A program made the translations under genes and the position numbers. A model generated the notes under the pieces. That model searched no databases, was not told the origin of the DNA, and worked only from the letters and a program-made list of their open reading frames with translations. From Bacteroidota bacterium (GTDB taxonomy: Bacteria > Bacteroidota > Bacteroidia > Flavobacteriales > Weeksellaceae), in assembly GCA_023411265.1 (NCBI GenBank), contig JAEYOX010000005.1, positions 1 through 42,837 of the forward strand: 42,837 nucleotides of DNA, written 5' to 3'. The stretch's first letter is position 1, and every line of letters begins with the position of its first letter. Shown here in pieces: positions 32,449 through 40,201 of the stretch.

Positions 32449-33558
32449 TTAGGATTCCGATTTTGGCGAACATCCGGCCATGGTTGTGATTTTTACCGCT
32501 TCGGTTGGCGGCAGGTTTTTGTTTCTTTCTACAAGGCTTTCCACCATTTTTTGTGCTGTAGAAATATAAATTTCTTCAATAGCAGATCCTTCTTGCAAAG
32601 CAGCAGGCCTTCCCACATCTCCGGCTTCACGAATACTCTGAATAAGCGGAATTTCTCCCAGCACCGGAATTCCCAAATCTTCCGCCATATTTTTGGCACC
32701 TTGGTTTCCAAAGATATAATATTTATTTTCCGGAAGTTCAGCAGGTGTAAAATACGACATATTTTCTATAAGGCCTAGTACGGGAATATTAATACTTTCC
32801 ATAGTGAACATGGCTATTCCTTTTCTCACATCGGCCAAAGCTACATGCTGCGGTGTACTTACGATAACAGCTCCTGTTACCGGAACTTCCTGAATAATAG
32901 AAAGATGAATATCTCCTGTTCCCGGCGGGAGATCTATAAGAAGAAAATCCAAATTTCCCCAATGTGCATCGCGAATCATTTGGTTCAGTGCTTTGGAAGC
33001 CATCGGCCCTCTCCAGACTACGGCCTGGTTAGCACCGGAAAAATATCCGATAGACAGCATTTTAACGCCATAATTTTCGACAGGTTTCATCAGGTTTTTC
33101 CCGTCCACTTCCACTGAAATGGGTTTACTTCCTTCTGTATCTAGCATAGTAGGAATTGACGGGCCATAAATATCGGCATCCAATAAGCCAACTTTGAAGC
33201 CCATTTTGGCTAACGTAACAGCGAGATTTGCTGATACAGTAGATTTTCCTACACCGCCTTTGCCTGAAGCAATAGCAATGATATTCTGAATTCCGGGAAT
33301 TTGTTTTCCTTTAATTGTATTTTTCTGAACTTCAGTAGGTTCGGGAGAAATTATTTTTAATTTTAAAACTACCTGTTCGCCGAAGGCTGAAGCAAAGGCA
33401 TTTTTCATGGCAACTTCCAGTTTCTTTTTTTCGTGCATAGCCGGCGAGTGAGCCGTCATATCGATATACACCTCATTTCCCATTACCTGTAGGTTGGTAA
33501 CGAGATCATCTACTTCTATTTCTTTCAGAAACCCGTGAATTTTATCTTTTGTCAGCAT
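32449..33558 (-). CDS. mrp: Mrp/NBP35-family iron-sulfur carrier ATPase
   Basis: Mrp/ApbC proteins are P-loop ATPases that carry [4Fe-4S] clusters in the cytosol. An N-terminal DUF59-like domain (about 1-75) precedes the MinD-like ATPase with GKGGVGKS (99-106), the DADIYGPS segment, IDLPPGTGD and GLIENMSYF. The CxxC pair that follows IENMS in E. coli Mrp is not present; the segment reads FTPAELPENKYYIFG. I start at the ATG at 33558. An upstream TTG at 33579 falls inside a TAAATTTG promoter box. Length is 369 residues. Confidence 0.94.
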   Translation of the reverse strand: MLTKDKIHGFLKEIEVDDLVTNLQVMGNEVYIDMTAHSPAMHEKKKLEVAMKNAFASAFGEQVVLKLKIISPEPTEVQKNTIKGKQIPGIQNIIAIASGKGGVGKSTVSANLAVTLAKMGFKVGLLDADIYGPSIPTMLDTEGSKPISVEVDGKNLMKPVENYGVKMLSIGYFSGANQAVVWRGPMASKALNQMIRDAHWGNLDFLLIDLPPGTGDIHLSIIQEVPVTGAVIVSTPQHVALADVRKGIAMFTMESINIPVLGLIENMSYFTPAELPENKYYIFGNQGAKNMAEDLGIPVLGEIPLIQSIREAGDVGRPAALQEGSAIEEIYISTAQKMVESLVERNKNLPPTEAVKITTMAGCSPKSES

Positions 33559-33576
33559 ATTTTTATAATTGATTGA

Positions 33577-33584
33577 CAAATTTA
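33577..33584 (-). promoter_or_regulatory. mrp-nifU promoter -7 box
   Basis: The minus strand reads TAAATTTG, 18 nt before the mrp ATG. It excludes the upstream TTG as a start codon. Confidence 0.5.
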
Positions 33585-33686
33585 CGGACTTTTTTACGAT
33601 TTGGAATGAATAAAAATAAGAGATTTATCAGGTGTCAGGGAAGATCTGGTTCACTAATAAACGAAAATCAATCGAAACTTTACCCC

Positions 33687-35111
33687 TTATTCTTCTGTAA
33701 AGTTCAATGCTTTTTCTTGGTCAAATTCCCCTTCCCATTTTGCAATGACAACAGATGCCAGACAATTGCCGATGACATTTACCGAAGTTCTTGCCATATC
33801 CATTAGTTCGTCAATCCCTAGAATGGCAGCAATAATGAAAGTGGGAAGTCCAAACTGATCGGCTGTTGCGATTAAAATAATTAAAGAGGCTCTCGGAATC
33901 GCTGCGACTCCCTTACTGGTAATCATTAAAGTCAAGCATATGAGCAACTGTTGCCCGAAGGACAGATCCATCCCCGCTGCTTGTGCTACAAAAATAGAAG
34001 CCAAAGAAAGGTAAAGTGTGGTGCCGTCCAGATTGAAAGAATATCCCGTAGGCACAACGAATGAAACGATTTTTCGCGGAACACCGAATTTTTCCATGTT
34101 CTGCATTACTACTGGAAGTGCAGCATCGGAACTTGTTGTAGCGAAAGCAATAGAAACCGGCTCCTTTATTGCAGCAATAAAACGTTTTATAGGAACTTTC
34201 ATATACAGCGCAATTGGAAGCAGTACCAAAAGCATAAATGCGATGAGCGCACCATACAATGTGAGCAGCAACATAAAAAGATATTTCAGAATATCAATTC
34301 CCATATGGCCTACAGTATAAGCCATCGCAGCTCCTACCCCTATTGGTGCAAAATACATAATAATATGGGTATATTTAAACATAGTTTCCGCAAGACTGTC
34401 CATGAAATCTACCATCGGTTTTTTCTTTCTTTCGGGTAGTTGAGCCAGTCCTATACCAAAAATAACGGCAAATACAACAATCTGCAGCACCTGATTTTCA
34501 TAAATGGATTTGATAATATTTTCAGGAAATACGTCACGGAAGAATGCTGTAGTTTTAAAAATCCAGTGTGCTGATTCGGGAATTTGTTCTAAGGCATGAA
34601 GGTCACTATCTTTAGAAGATGATGTCTTGGGAAGTTCATGTTGCGGAATTTTTGATGCATCAATTCCTACCCCTGCTTGGGTGATATTGATCGCAGCAAG
34701 ACCAATAAATAGGGCAAGTGTAGTGGCGGTATAAAAATAAAGCAAGGACTTCCAGGCCATTCTGCCCACCTGTTTCAGATCAGAATGTCCAGCAATTCCG
34801 TATACCAAAGTAGCAAAGAGTATGGGGCCAACAATAGTTTTCACCAACCGAATAAATCCCTGACTCAGAGGTTGGAGGGACATGGCAACCCCTGGAAAAT
34901 CTCTCCCTACAATTACACCTATTACAATACTGATCAGAATCCAGGTTGTTAGATTTTTTCTTCTGAAGGCATACACCAGCATGCCCAAAATCAACAAAAG
35001 GTGCCCATAAACCAACCATTCGGCCGGCACCGGGCTCATAAAATTGATTCCATGGAGAATTGCTGCAACCGTAAGGGTAAGGAAAGGGAAAATCTTCAAA
35101 ATAGACTGCAT
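33687..35111 (-). CDS. Dicarboxylate/amino acid:cation symporter (DAACS)
   Basis: This is an inner-membrane Na+- or H+-coupled carrier of the GltP/GltT/DctA family. Its family marks are the serine-rich re-entrant loop FATTSSDAALPVVM, the GYSFNLDGTTLYLSLASIF segment and the second hairpin TSKGVAAIPRAS, followed by LGIDELMDMARTSVNVIGNCLASVV near the C-terminus. About eight membrane helices plus two hairpins are expected. At 474 residues it is slightly long because of an additional hydrophobic N-terminus (about 45 residues) and a hydrophilic loop around 145-170. The substrate (glutamate, aspartate or C4 acids) cannot be settled by eye. Confidence 0.94.
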   Translation of the reverse strand: MQSILKIFPFLTLTVAAILHGINFMSPVPAEWLVYGHLLLILGMLVYAFRRKNLTTWILISIVIGVIVGRDFPGVAMSLQPLSQGFIRLVKTIVGPILFATLVYGIAGHSDLKQVGRMAWKSLLYFYTATTLALFIGLAAINITQAGVGIDASKIPQHELPKTSSSKDSDLHALEQIPESAHWIFKTTAFFRDVFPENIIKSIYENQVLQIVVFAVIFGIGLAQLPERKKKPMVDFMDSLAETMFKYTHIIMYFAPIGVGAAMAYTVGHMGIDILKYLFMLLLTLYGALIAFMLLVLLPIALYMKVPIKRFIAAIKEPVSIAFATTSSDAALPVVMQNMEKFGVPRKIVSFVVPTGYSFNLDGTTLYLSLASIFVAQAAGMDLSFGQQLLICLTLMITSKGVAAIPRASLIILIATADQFGLPTFIIAAILGIDELMDMARTSVNVIGNCLASVVIAKWEGEFDQEKALNFTEE

Positions 35112-35131
35112 AGAGGTTTTTTGTAAGCGTA

Positions 35132-35139
35132 CAAATATA
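35132..35139 (-). promoter_or_regulatory. DAACS gene promoter -7 box
   Basis: The minus strand reads TATATTTG, 20 nt before the ATG of the symporter gene, preceded by a T/A-rich tract. Confidence 0.5.
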
Positions 35140-35201
35140 CTTTTTTTTGTTAAAAAAAGGTTAAGAAAGCCAAATGGATTTCGGTTGAATAAATTCTAAT
35201 A

Positions 35202-35675
35202 TTAGTCGTTATGGTAAGGTTTACCCTGAAGAATTTGATCGGCACGGTACAATTGTTCAACAAAAAAAAGACGGATCATCTGATGTGTAAAAGTCATCTT
35301 GGAAAGGGACATTTTCTCGGTGCTTTTCTGGTAAACGGATTCGTCAAACCCATACGCACCCCCAATGATGAAATTGATTTTTTTCACGGAAAGATTCATC
35401 CAGTTTTCAATTTTATAAGCAAATTCACGACTGGTAAATTGCTTCCCCTTTTCATCCAGCAAAACGGTAATATCTGCATTGTCTATCGTGTGTAGCAAAA
35501 GTTTTGCTTCTTCTTTTTTCAGCTGTTCCGGAGTTAGGTTTTTTGCGTTTTTTACATCGGGAATTTCAATGATTTCAAAGTTCCAATGTTTAGGAAGGCG
35601 ACTTTTGTAATAGTCAACCATTTCAGAAATTTCACGCAGGTCTGTTTTGCCGATGCAAAGCAAATTGATTCTCAT
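35202..35675 (-). CDS. rlmH: 23S rRNA pseudouridine-1915 N3-methyltransferase
   Basis: RlmH methylates pseudouridine 1915 in helix 69 of 23S rRNA on the assembled 70S ribosome, using SAM. It is a minimal SPOUT methyltransferase: 157 residues, with the knot region INFIIGGAYGFDES and the C-terminal SLSKMTFTHQMIRLFFVEQL followed by YRADQILQGKPYH, all diagnostic. The gene starts with ATG and has a TATATTTG box 18 nt upstream that overlaps the opposing yihY-like promoter. Confidence 0.97.
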   Translation of the reverse strand: MRINLLCIGKTDLREISEMVDYYKSRLPKHWNFEIIEIPDVKNAKNLTPEQLKKEEAKLLLHTIDNADITVLLDEKGKQFTSREFAYKIENWMNLSVKKINFIIGGAYGFDESVYQKSTEKMSLSKMTFTHQMIRLFFVEQLYRADQILQGKPYHND

Positions 35676-35679
35676 TTCT

Positions 35680-35687
35680 TATCTTTG
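35680..35687 (+). promoter_or_regulatory. -7 box of YihY/BrkB gene
   Basis: TATCTTTG fits TAnnTTTG and would start RNA near 35693, on top of the opposing rlmH -7 box. Confidence 0.45.
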
Positions 35688-35693
35688 TTTCTG

Positions 35694-35701
35694 CAAATAT
35701 A
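35694..35701 (-). promoter_or_regulatory. rlmH promoter -7 box
   Basis: The minus strand reads TATATTTG; RNA would start near 35687, inside the opposing -7 box at 35680-35687. Confidence 0.5.
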
Positions 35702-35707
35702 GTTTGA

Positions 35708-36727
35708 ATGCCGATAAAAACGCCGAGATTCATTCGGAAAATACACGAGTATCTGGACGGGATTCACATTCCTTTTCTGGGGGTTTCACTGTGGAAAATG
35801 TTCGATATATACATTCAGGGAATTTTTAAAAATCAAATCGGAAGAAAAGCCGCCGCCATTTCGTGGAATTTTGTGTTTTCGCTTTTTCCTTTCATCCTTT
35901 TTCTCATTTCGATCCTACCTTATCTTCCGCATTACGACAAGCTCCAGTTCTATATTTTTGAAGTTCTGATGCACAGAATTTTCCCCGGCCGAATAGAGAG
36001 CGATGTTATTAGTTACATTCGGAGTACTATTATACCTAATTCCAGTTCTATAGGTAATATCACCATTATTCTGGCTCTGTTTTTTGCAACCAACGGAACG
36101 TTTGCTCTCATCGACGGTTTCAACGAGGAAAGCGATGTAAAACACCATGATGTGAAGGAATTCATCGTGGCTTTTTTCATCACAGTTGGATTCATCAGCG
36201 TGGTGCTACTCGCTATTTTCGGAGTGTATTATTCAGAAGTCGTGCTGAAGCTTTTCACGCCGGATTATGATATCTCGTGGTTTGTGGACAATCTTTCCAG
36301 AATTATCGGATTCATCTCTTTTCCGCTGTTTTATTTTATTTTATTAACCTTCTTTTATTGGGTAGGCACGGTGAAAATTACAAAATTCAAACAGGCTGTT
36401 CCGGGAGCTATTTTAACCACGATTCTTTTTGTTCTCACCACCTATCTTTTTGCCATTTATGCCAGAAATTTTGCAAGGTATAATGTCCTTTACGGATCGA
36501 TTGGCACCATGATTTTGCTGATGGTTTGGGTAAACGTAAATGTTTATCTTCTGCTTTTTGGTAATGAACTGAATCTGGCCATACGAAGGGTAAGGTTGGA
36601 TAAAATTATCTCTGACGAATTGCGTAAAGAAACCCAAAATTTCATCCCTGAACCTACTGAACCAGAAATTGACGAAGATCATCAAATTATGGTTGATCTC
36701 CCTGAAAAAAAAGAGCACAACCCTTAA
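35708..36727 (+). CDS. YihY/virulence factor BrkB family membrane protein
   Basis: A 339-residue inner-membrane protein with about six helices matches the YihY/BrkB family (formerly annotated as ribonuclease BN). Family-typical segments are AAAISWNFVFSLFPFILFLISILPYL near the N-terminus and the last helices with YGSIGTMILLMVWVNVNVYLLLFGNELN. The hydrophilic, acidic C-tail (about 300-339) lies on the cytosolic side. Its molecular function is not established. Its stop codon shares bases with the convergent nhaA stop. Confidence 0.93.
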   Translation: MPIKTPRFIRKIHEYLDGIHIPFLGVSLWKMFDIYIQGIFKNQIGRKAAAISWNFVFSLFPFILFLISILPYLPHYDKLQFYIFEVLMHRIFPGRIESDVISYIRSTIIPNSSSIGNITIILALFFATNGTFALIDGFNEESDVKHHDVKEFIVAFFITVGFISVVLLAIFGVYYSEVVLKLFTPDYDISWFVDNLSRIIGFISFPLFYFILLTFFYWVGTVKITKFKQAVPGAILTTILFVLTTYLFAIYARNFARYNVLYGSIGTMILLMVWVNVNVYLLLFGNELNLAIRRVRLDKIISDELRKETQNFIPEPTEPEIDEDHQIMVDLPEKKEHNP

Positions 36728-37884
36728 TTCTGCCCGACTGCCGCCGTATTTTTAGCGATATATTTCAGCCAAATGAATCCGGTAAATCCGGAAAGAACCG
36801 AGGCAATCAACACCGCAAATTTGGCTTCGTCCTGTAAATCGTGGTTACCCTTAAATGAAAGCAAAGCAATAAAAATCGACATGGTAAAACCAATTCCCGC
36901 AAGAAATCCGGCTCCTATGAGATGACTCCAACTACTATGGGCTGGCAACGAACTCATTTTTGATTTAATCGCAATAAAAGAAAACAAACTTATTCCAACG
37001 ACTTTTCCCACCAGCAAACCAACGATAATTCCGTATCCCAATGTAGAAAAAAGTCCTTCCACCATTCCTGGTTTGAAGAGAATATTAGTGTTGGCGAACG
37101 CAAAAAGAGGCATAATGAAGAAATTCACCGGAGTGTGAAGCCTCTGCTCCAGTTTTTCTAGTGGTGATATTTTCGTTACTGAAACATTCGTAGGAATCGT
37201 GAAAGCCAGCAGTACGCCCGCAATAGTGGCATGAATTCCGGAATGGTGCATACAATACCAAAGGAAAATTCCCGGTACGAGATAAAAAATATGTCTAGAA
37301 ACTTTAAAATAATTCAATAAAATAAGCAAAAGCAACATACCGCCGCTGAGCAGAAGATAAATCCAGTGCAATTCTTCAGTATAAAAAATGGCGATAACGA
37401 GAATAGCTCCCAAATCATCAATGATAGCTAAAGCTGCCAGAAATATTTTTACTGCAACAGGAACGCTTTTCCCCAGCATCGAAATAATGGCCAAAGCAAA
37501 GGCAATATCGGTAGCCATCGGAATGGCCCAACCTTTAGCATAAACTGTTCCGTTGTTGAAAATAAAATAAAATATCCCAGGAACCAGCATACCGCCAATA
37601 GCAGCAAATATGGGCAACGAAGCATTTTTGAAACTGGAAAGTTCGCCTTCTACAATTTCCCGTTTTATTTCAAGCCCGACGAGCAGAAAAAAAACAGCCA
37701 TTAGCCCATCATTAATCCAGACCGAAACGGAATAGGCACCCAGCTGTGCATCAAGTAAATTCTGAAAGCTACTTCCAGCTGAAGAATTAGCAACAAGTAG
37801 GGAAATAAAAACACAAAACAGCAGAATTATGCCGGAAGATTGGCTGCTCTGGAAAAATCTTTGGAAATACTTTGTAATCTTCAT
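36724..37884 (-). CDS. nhaA: Na+/H+ antiporter NhaA
   Basis: NhaA exchanges internal Na+ or Li+ for external protons and sets pH and sodium balance. The two adjacent Asp residues that bind the ion are in ALAIIDDLGAILVI, and the unwound-helix segment ATDIAFALAI and the N-terminal LLVGLEIKREIVEGEL are intact. About twelve helices are visible in 386 residues, normal for the family. The ATG follows the RSH stop codon with no intervening base, so the genes are cotranscribed and probably translationally coupled. Confidence 0.96.
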   Translation of the reverse strand: MKITKYFQRFFQSSQSSGIILLFCVFISLLVANSSAGSSFQNLLDAQLGAYSVSVWINDGLMAVFFLLVGLEIKREIVEGELSSFKNASLPIFAAIGGMLVPGIFYFIFNNGTVYAKGWAIPMATDIAFALAIISMLGKSVPVAVKIFLAALAIIDDLGAILVIAIFYTEELHWIYLLLSGGMLLLLILLNYFKVSRHIFYLVPGIFLWYCMHHSGIHATIAGVLLAFTIPTNVSVTKISPLEKLEQRLHTPVNFFIMPLFAFANTNILFKPGMVEGLFSTLGYGIIVGLLVGKVVGISLFSFIAIKSKMSSLPAHSSWSHLIGAGFLAGIGFTMSIFIALLSFKGNHDLQDEAKFAVLIASVLSGFTGFIWLKYIAKNTAAVGQN

Positions 37885-40089
37885 TTATAATCTTTTTACC
37901 TTAGACACCCCATTAATATTTTTCAGGTGCTTAAAGGTTTCTTCCAACTGGCTTTTGTTGCGCACCTCCAAATTGATGGTCCCGGTGAAAATTCCGTCAT
38001 TGGATGCGATAGTCATGCTTTTCATATCGATGCTCATGGAGTTGCTGATGACCTGGGTAATATCGTTAATCATTCCCATTCTATCCAACCCTTCTATTTC
38101 AATTTTCACACGGTTTTTGAAACTTTCTGCATTCACCCATTTGGCTTGCAGAACCCTATAATCATATTGTGCACGGAGATTGATGGCATTCGGGCAGTTT
38201 TCATTATGTACTTTTATTCCTTCCGAAATCGTAATGAATCCAAAGATTTTATCACCCGGAATTACGTCGCAGCATTTGGCATAGGTATAGTTTAATTTCT
38301 CTTCATCTTTCCCGAAAACCACCATATCGAGATTGCTTTGCGGAGCTTCTTCAAACTGATCATTTTTCTCGGGCGATTTCCGGAACCGGTTCAGAAGATT
38401 GTTAAAGACATTTTTGCTTTCCAGATATTTCCTTAAATCTCCTGTATCAAAAGTTCCGTCCTGAAACCCGAGGAAAAGTTCCTGAGATGTTTTCAGATTG
38501 AAATATTTCTGCATTCTGTTTACTTCCTGTTCGTTGAAGGTAATTTTGGCATGTCTCAGTTTGCGTTGAAGAATTTCTTTACCTTCCTGTACAAGGTGAT
38601 TTTTCTGAGAATTGAGGAAATGCCGTATTTTGGATTTTGCTTTAGAAGTGACTACAAAATCCAGCCAATCGATCTTAGGTTTTTGATTTTGGGAAGACAA
38701 AATATCGACCTGATCACCATTTTTCAGAACATAGGAAATCGGCACCAGTTTACCGTTGACCTTCGCACCCAGACATTTAGTACCTAAATCAGAATGTACG
38801 GCAAATGCGAAATCCAGAGCAGTAGAACCAACAGGAAGTGTTTTAATTTCTCCTTTTGGAGTGAAGACAAAAACTTCTTTAGAATAAAGATTCAATTTGA
38901 TATTGTCCAACAATTCTGTAGTGGAAAGGTTTTGTTGATTTTCCAGCACTTCGCGGATTTCCCTTACCCACTGTTCAAAATTTCTTTCATCAGGATTCGT
39001 CCGGAAACCCTCTTTGTATTTGTAATGTGCGGCAACCCCTTTTTCGGCAATATCATCCATTCTTTCAGAACGGATCTGTACTTCAATCCATTTTTTATCC
39101 GGTCCAAGAACCGTCAGATGTAAACTTTCATAACTTGTGGAGCGCGGTCTTGTAATCCAGTCGCGCATTCGCAGAGGGTTGCTGTGATAAAGATCTGTGA
39201 CGATGGAATAAATCTTCCATGCGAGGAATTTCTCGTTTTTGGCGTCTGATTTATAAATAATTCTAATAGCATAATTATCAAAAACCTCTTCAAAAGAAAC
39301 TCCTTGTTTCAGCATTTTACGATAAATGGACGAAATGGCTTTTGCCCTTCCTTTGATGGTAAAATTAAGGCCTTCTTCCTTCAGTCTTTCCGATACTTCT
39401 TTGGTAAATTCATCTATATATTTATGACGCTGTTCATTGGCGACCTCTAATTTTTCAACGATCTCATTATATACTTCCGGATTATTGTATTTCAGGGAAA
39501 GGTCTTCCAACTCAGATTTGATATTGTATAAACCTAATCGATGGGCCAAAGGGGCATAGATGTACACCGTTTCTGACGCTATTTTCTTCTGTTTATCGGG
39601 TCGCATACTTTCCAGCGTCCGCATGTTGTGAAGCCTGTCTGCAATTTTGATCAGAATCACCCTGAAATCTTCTGATAGTGTGAGTAAAAGTTTCCGATAA
39701 TTTTCAGACTGGATGGAAATGTTCTGGTGGTTCATGATCGAAATCTTCGTGAGCCCATTGACAATATCGGCAATTTTGTCTCCAAACATTTTTTTCAGGT
39801 CATCATAAGTATATTCGGAATCTTCAATCACATCATGAAGCAACGCACAAGCAATAGAAGTAGCGCCGAGCCCGATTTCGTTGGCAACAATTTTTGCCAC
39901 TTCTATAGGATGGTATATATAGGGTTCACCCGTTTTCCTGCGCTGGTCTTTATGGGCATCCAATGCAACATCAAACGCTTTGCGAATCAATTTGTTATTT
40001 TCCTCATCCAGCGTTCGGTAGGTATTTGAAATCAGGTCGCGGTAGCGGGCGAGAATTTCCTTATTTTCCTGTTCTAAATCGTAAACCAT
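37885..40089 (-). CDS. Bifunctional (p)ppGpp synthetase/hydrolase (RSH)
   Basis: RSH proteins make and degrade the stringent-response alarmone (p)ppGpp. The order of domains in 734 residues is standard. The HD hydrolase has His60 and the His85-Asp86 pair in LLHDVIED, and the conserved RLHNMRTLESM. The synthetase region has GRAKAISSIYRKM and FDNYAIRII. TGS follows near 400-460 (VFTPKGEIKTLPVGSTALDFA), and a C-terminal ACT domain spans about 660-734 (VKIEIEGLDRMGMINDITQV). An intact HD motif and synthetase elements suggest a Rel-type enzyme with both activities. nhaA abuts its stop codon. Confidence 0.95.
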   Translation of the reverse strand: MVYDLEQENKEILARYRDLISNTYRTLDEENNKLIRKAFDVALDAHKDQRRKTGEPYIYHPIEVAKIVANEIGLGATSIACALLHDVIEDSEYTYDDLKKMFGDKIADIVNGLTKISIMNHQNISIQSENYRKLLLTLSEDFRVILIKIADRLHNMRTLESMRPDKQKKIASETVYIYAPLAHRLGLYNIKSELEDLSLKYNNPEVYNEIVEKLEVANEQRHKYIDEFTKEVSERLKEEGLNFTIKGRAKAISSIYRKMLKQGVSFEEVFDNYAIRIIYKSDAKNEKFLAWKIYSIVTDLYHSNPLRMRDWITRPRSTSYESLHLTVLGPDKKWIEVQIRSERMDDIAEKGVAAHYKYKEGFRTNPDERNFEQWVREIREVLENQQNLSTTELLDNIKLNLYSKEVFVFTPKGEIKTLPVGSTALDFAFAVHSDLGTKCLGAKVNGKLVPISYVLKNGDQVDILSSQNQKPKIDWLDFVVTSKAKSKIRHFLNSQKNHLVQEGKEILQRKLRHAKITFNEQEVNRMQKYFNLKTSQELFLGFQDGTFDTGDLRKYLESKNVFNNLLNRFRKSPEKNDQFEEAPQSNLDMVVFGKDEEKLNYTYAKCCDVIPGDKIFGFITISEGIKVHNENCPNAINLRAQYDYRVLQAKWVNAESFKNRVKIEIEGLDRMGMINDITQVISNSMSIDMKSMTIASNDGIFTGTINLEVRNKSQLEETFKHLKNINGVSKVKRL

Positions 40090-40201
40090 TTGTGAATATA
40101 CTTTTAACAGGCTAAAATACTAAAAAAAGAAAGCATAATTCTCTTCACTAAGAAGAAAAATTTCTACTTTTTATCGGTTATTTTAGTTGATAAAAATGAA
40201 T

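Noticed and set aside
40168..40196. Hairpin TTTTTATC/GATAAAAA after acs as a terminator
   Set aside because: The 8-bp stem is almost all A-T with a 13-nt loop and no proper T run on the minus strand; too weak to call.
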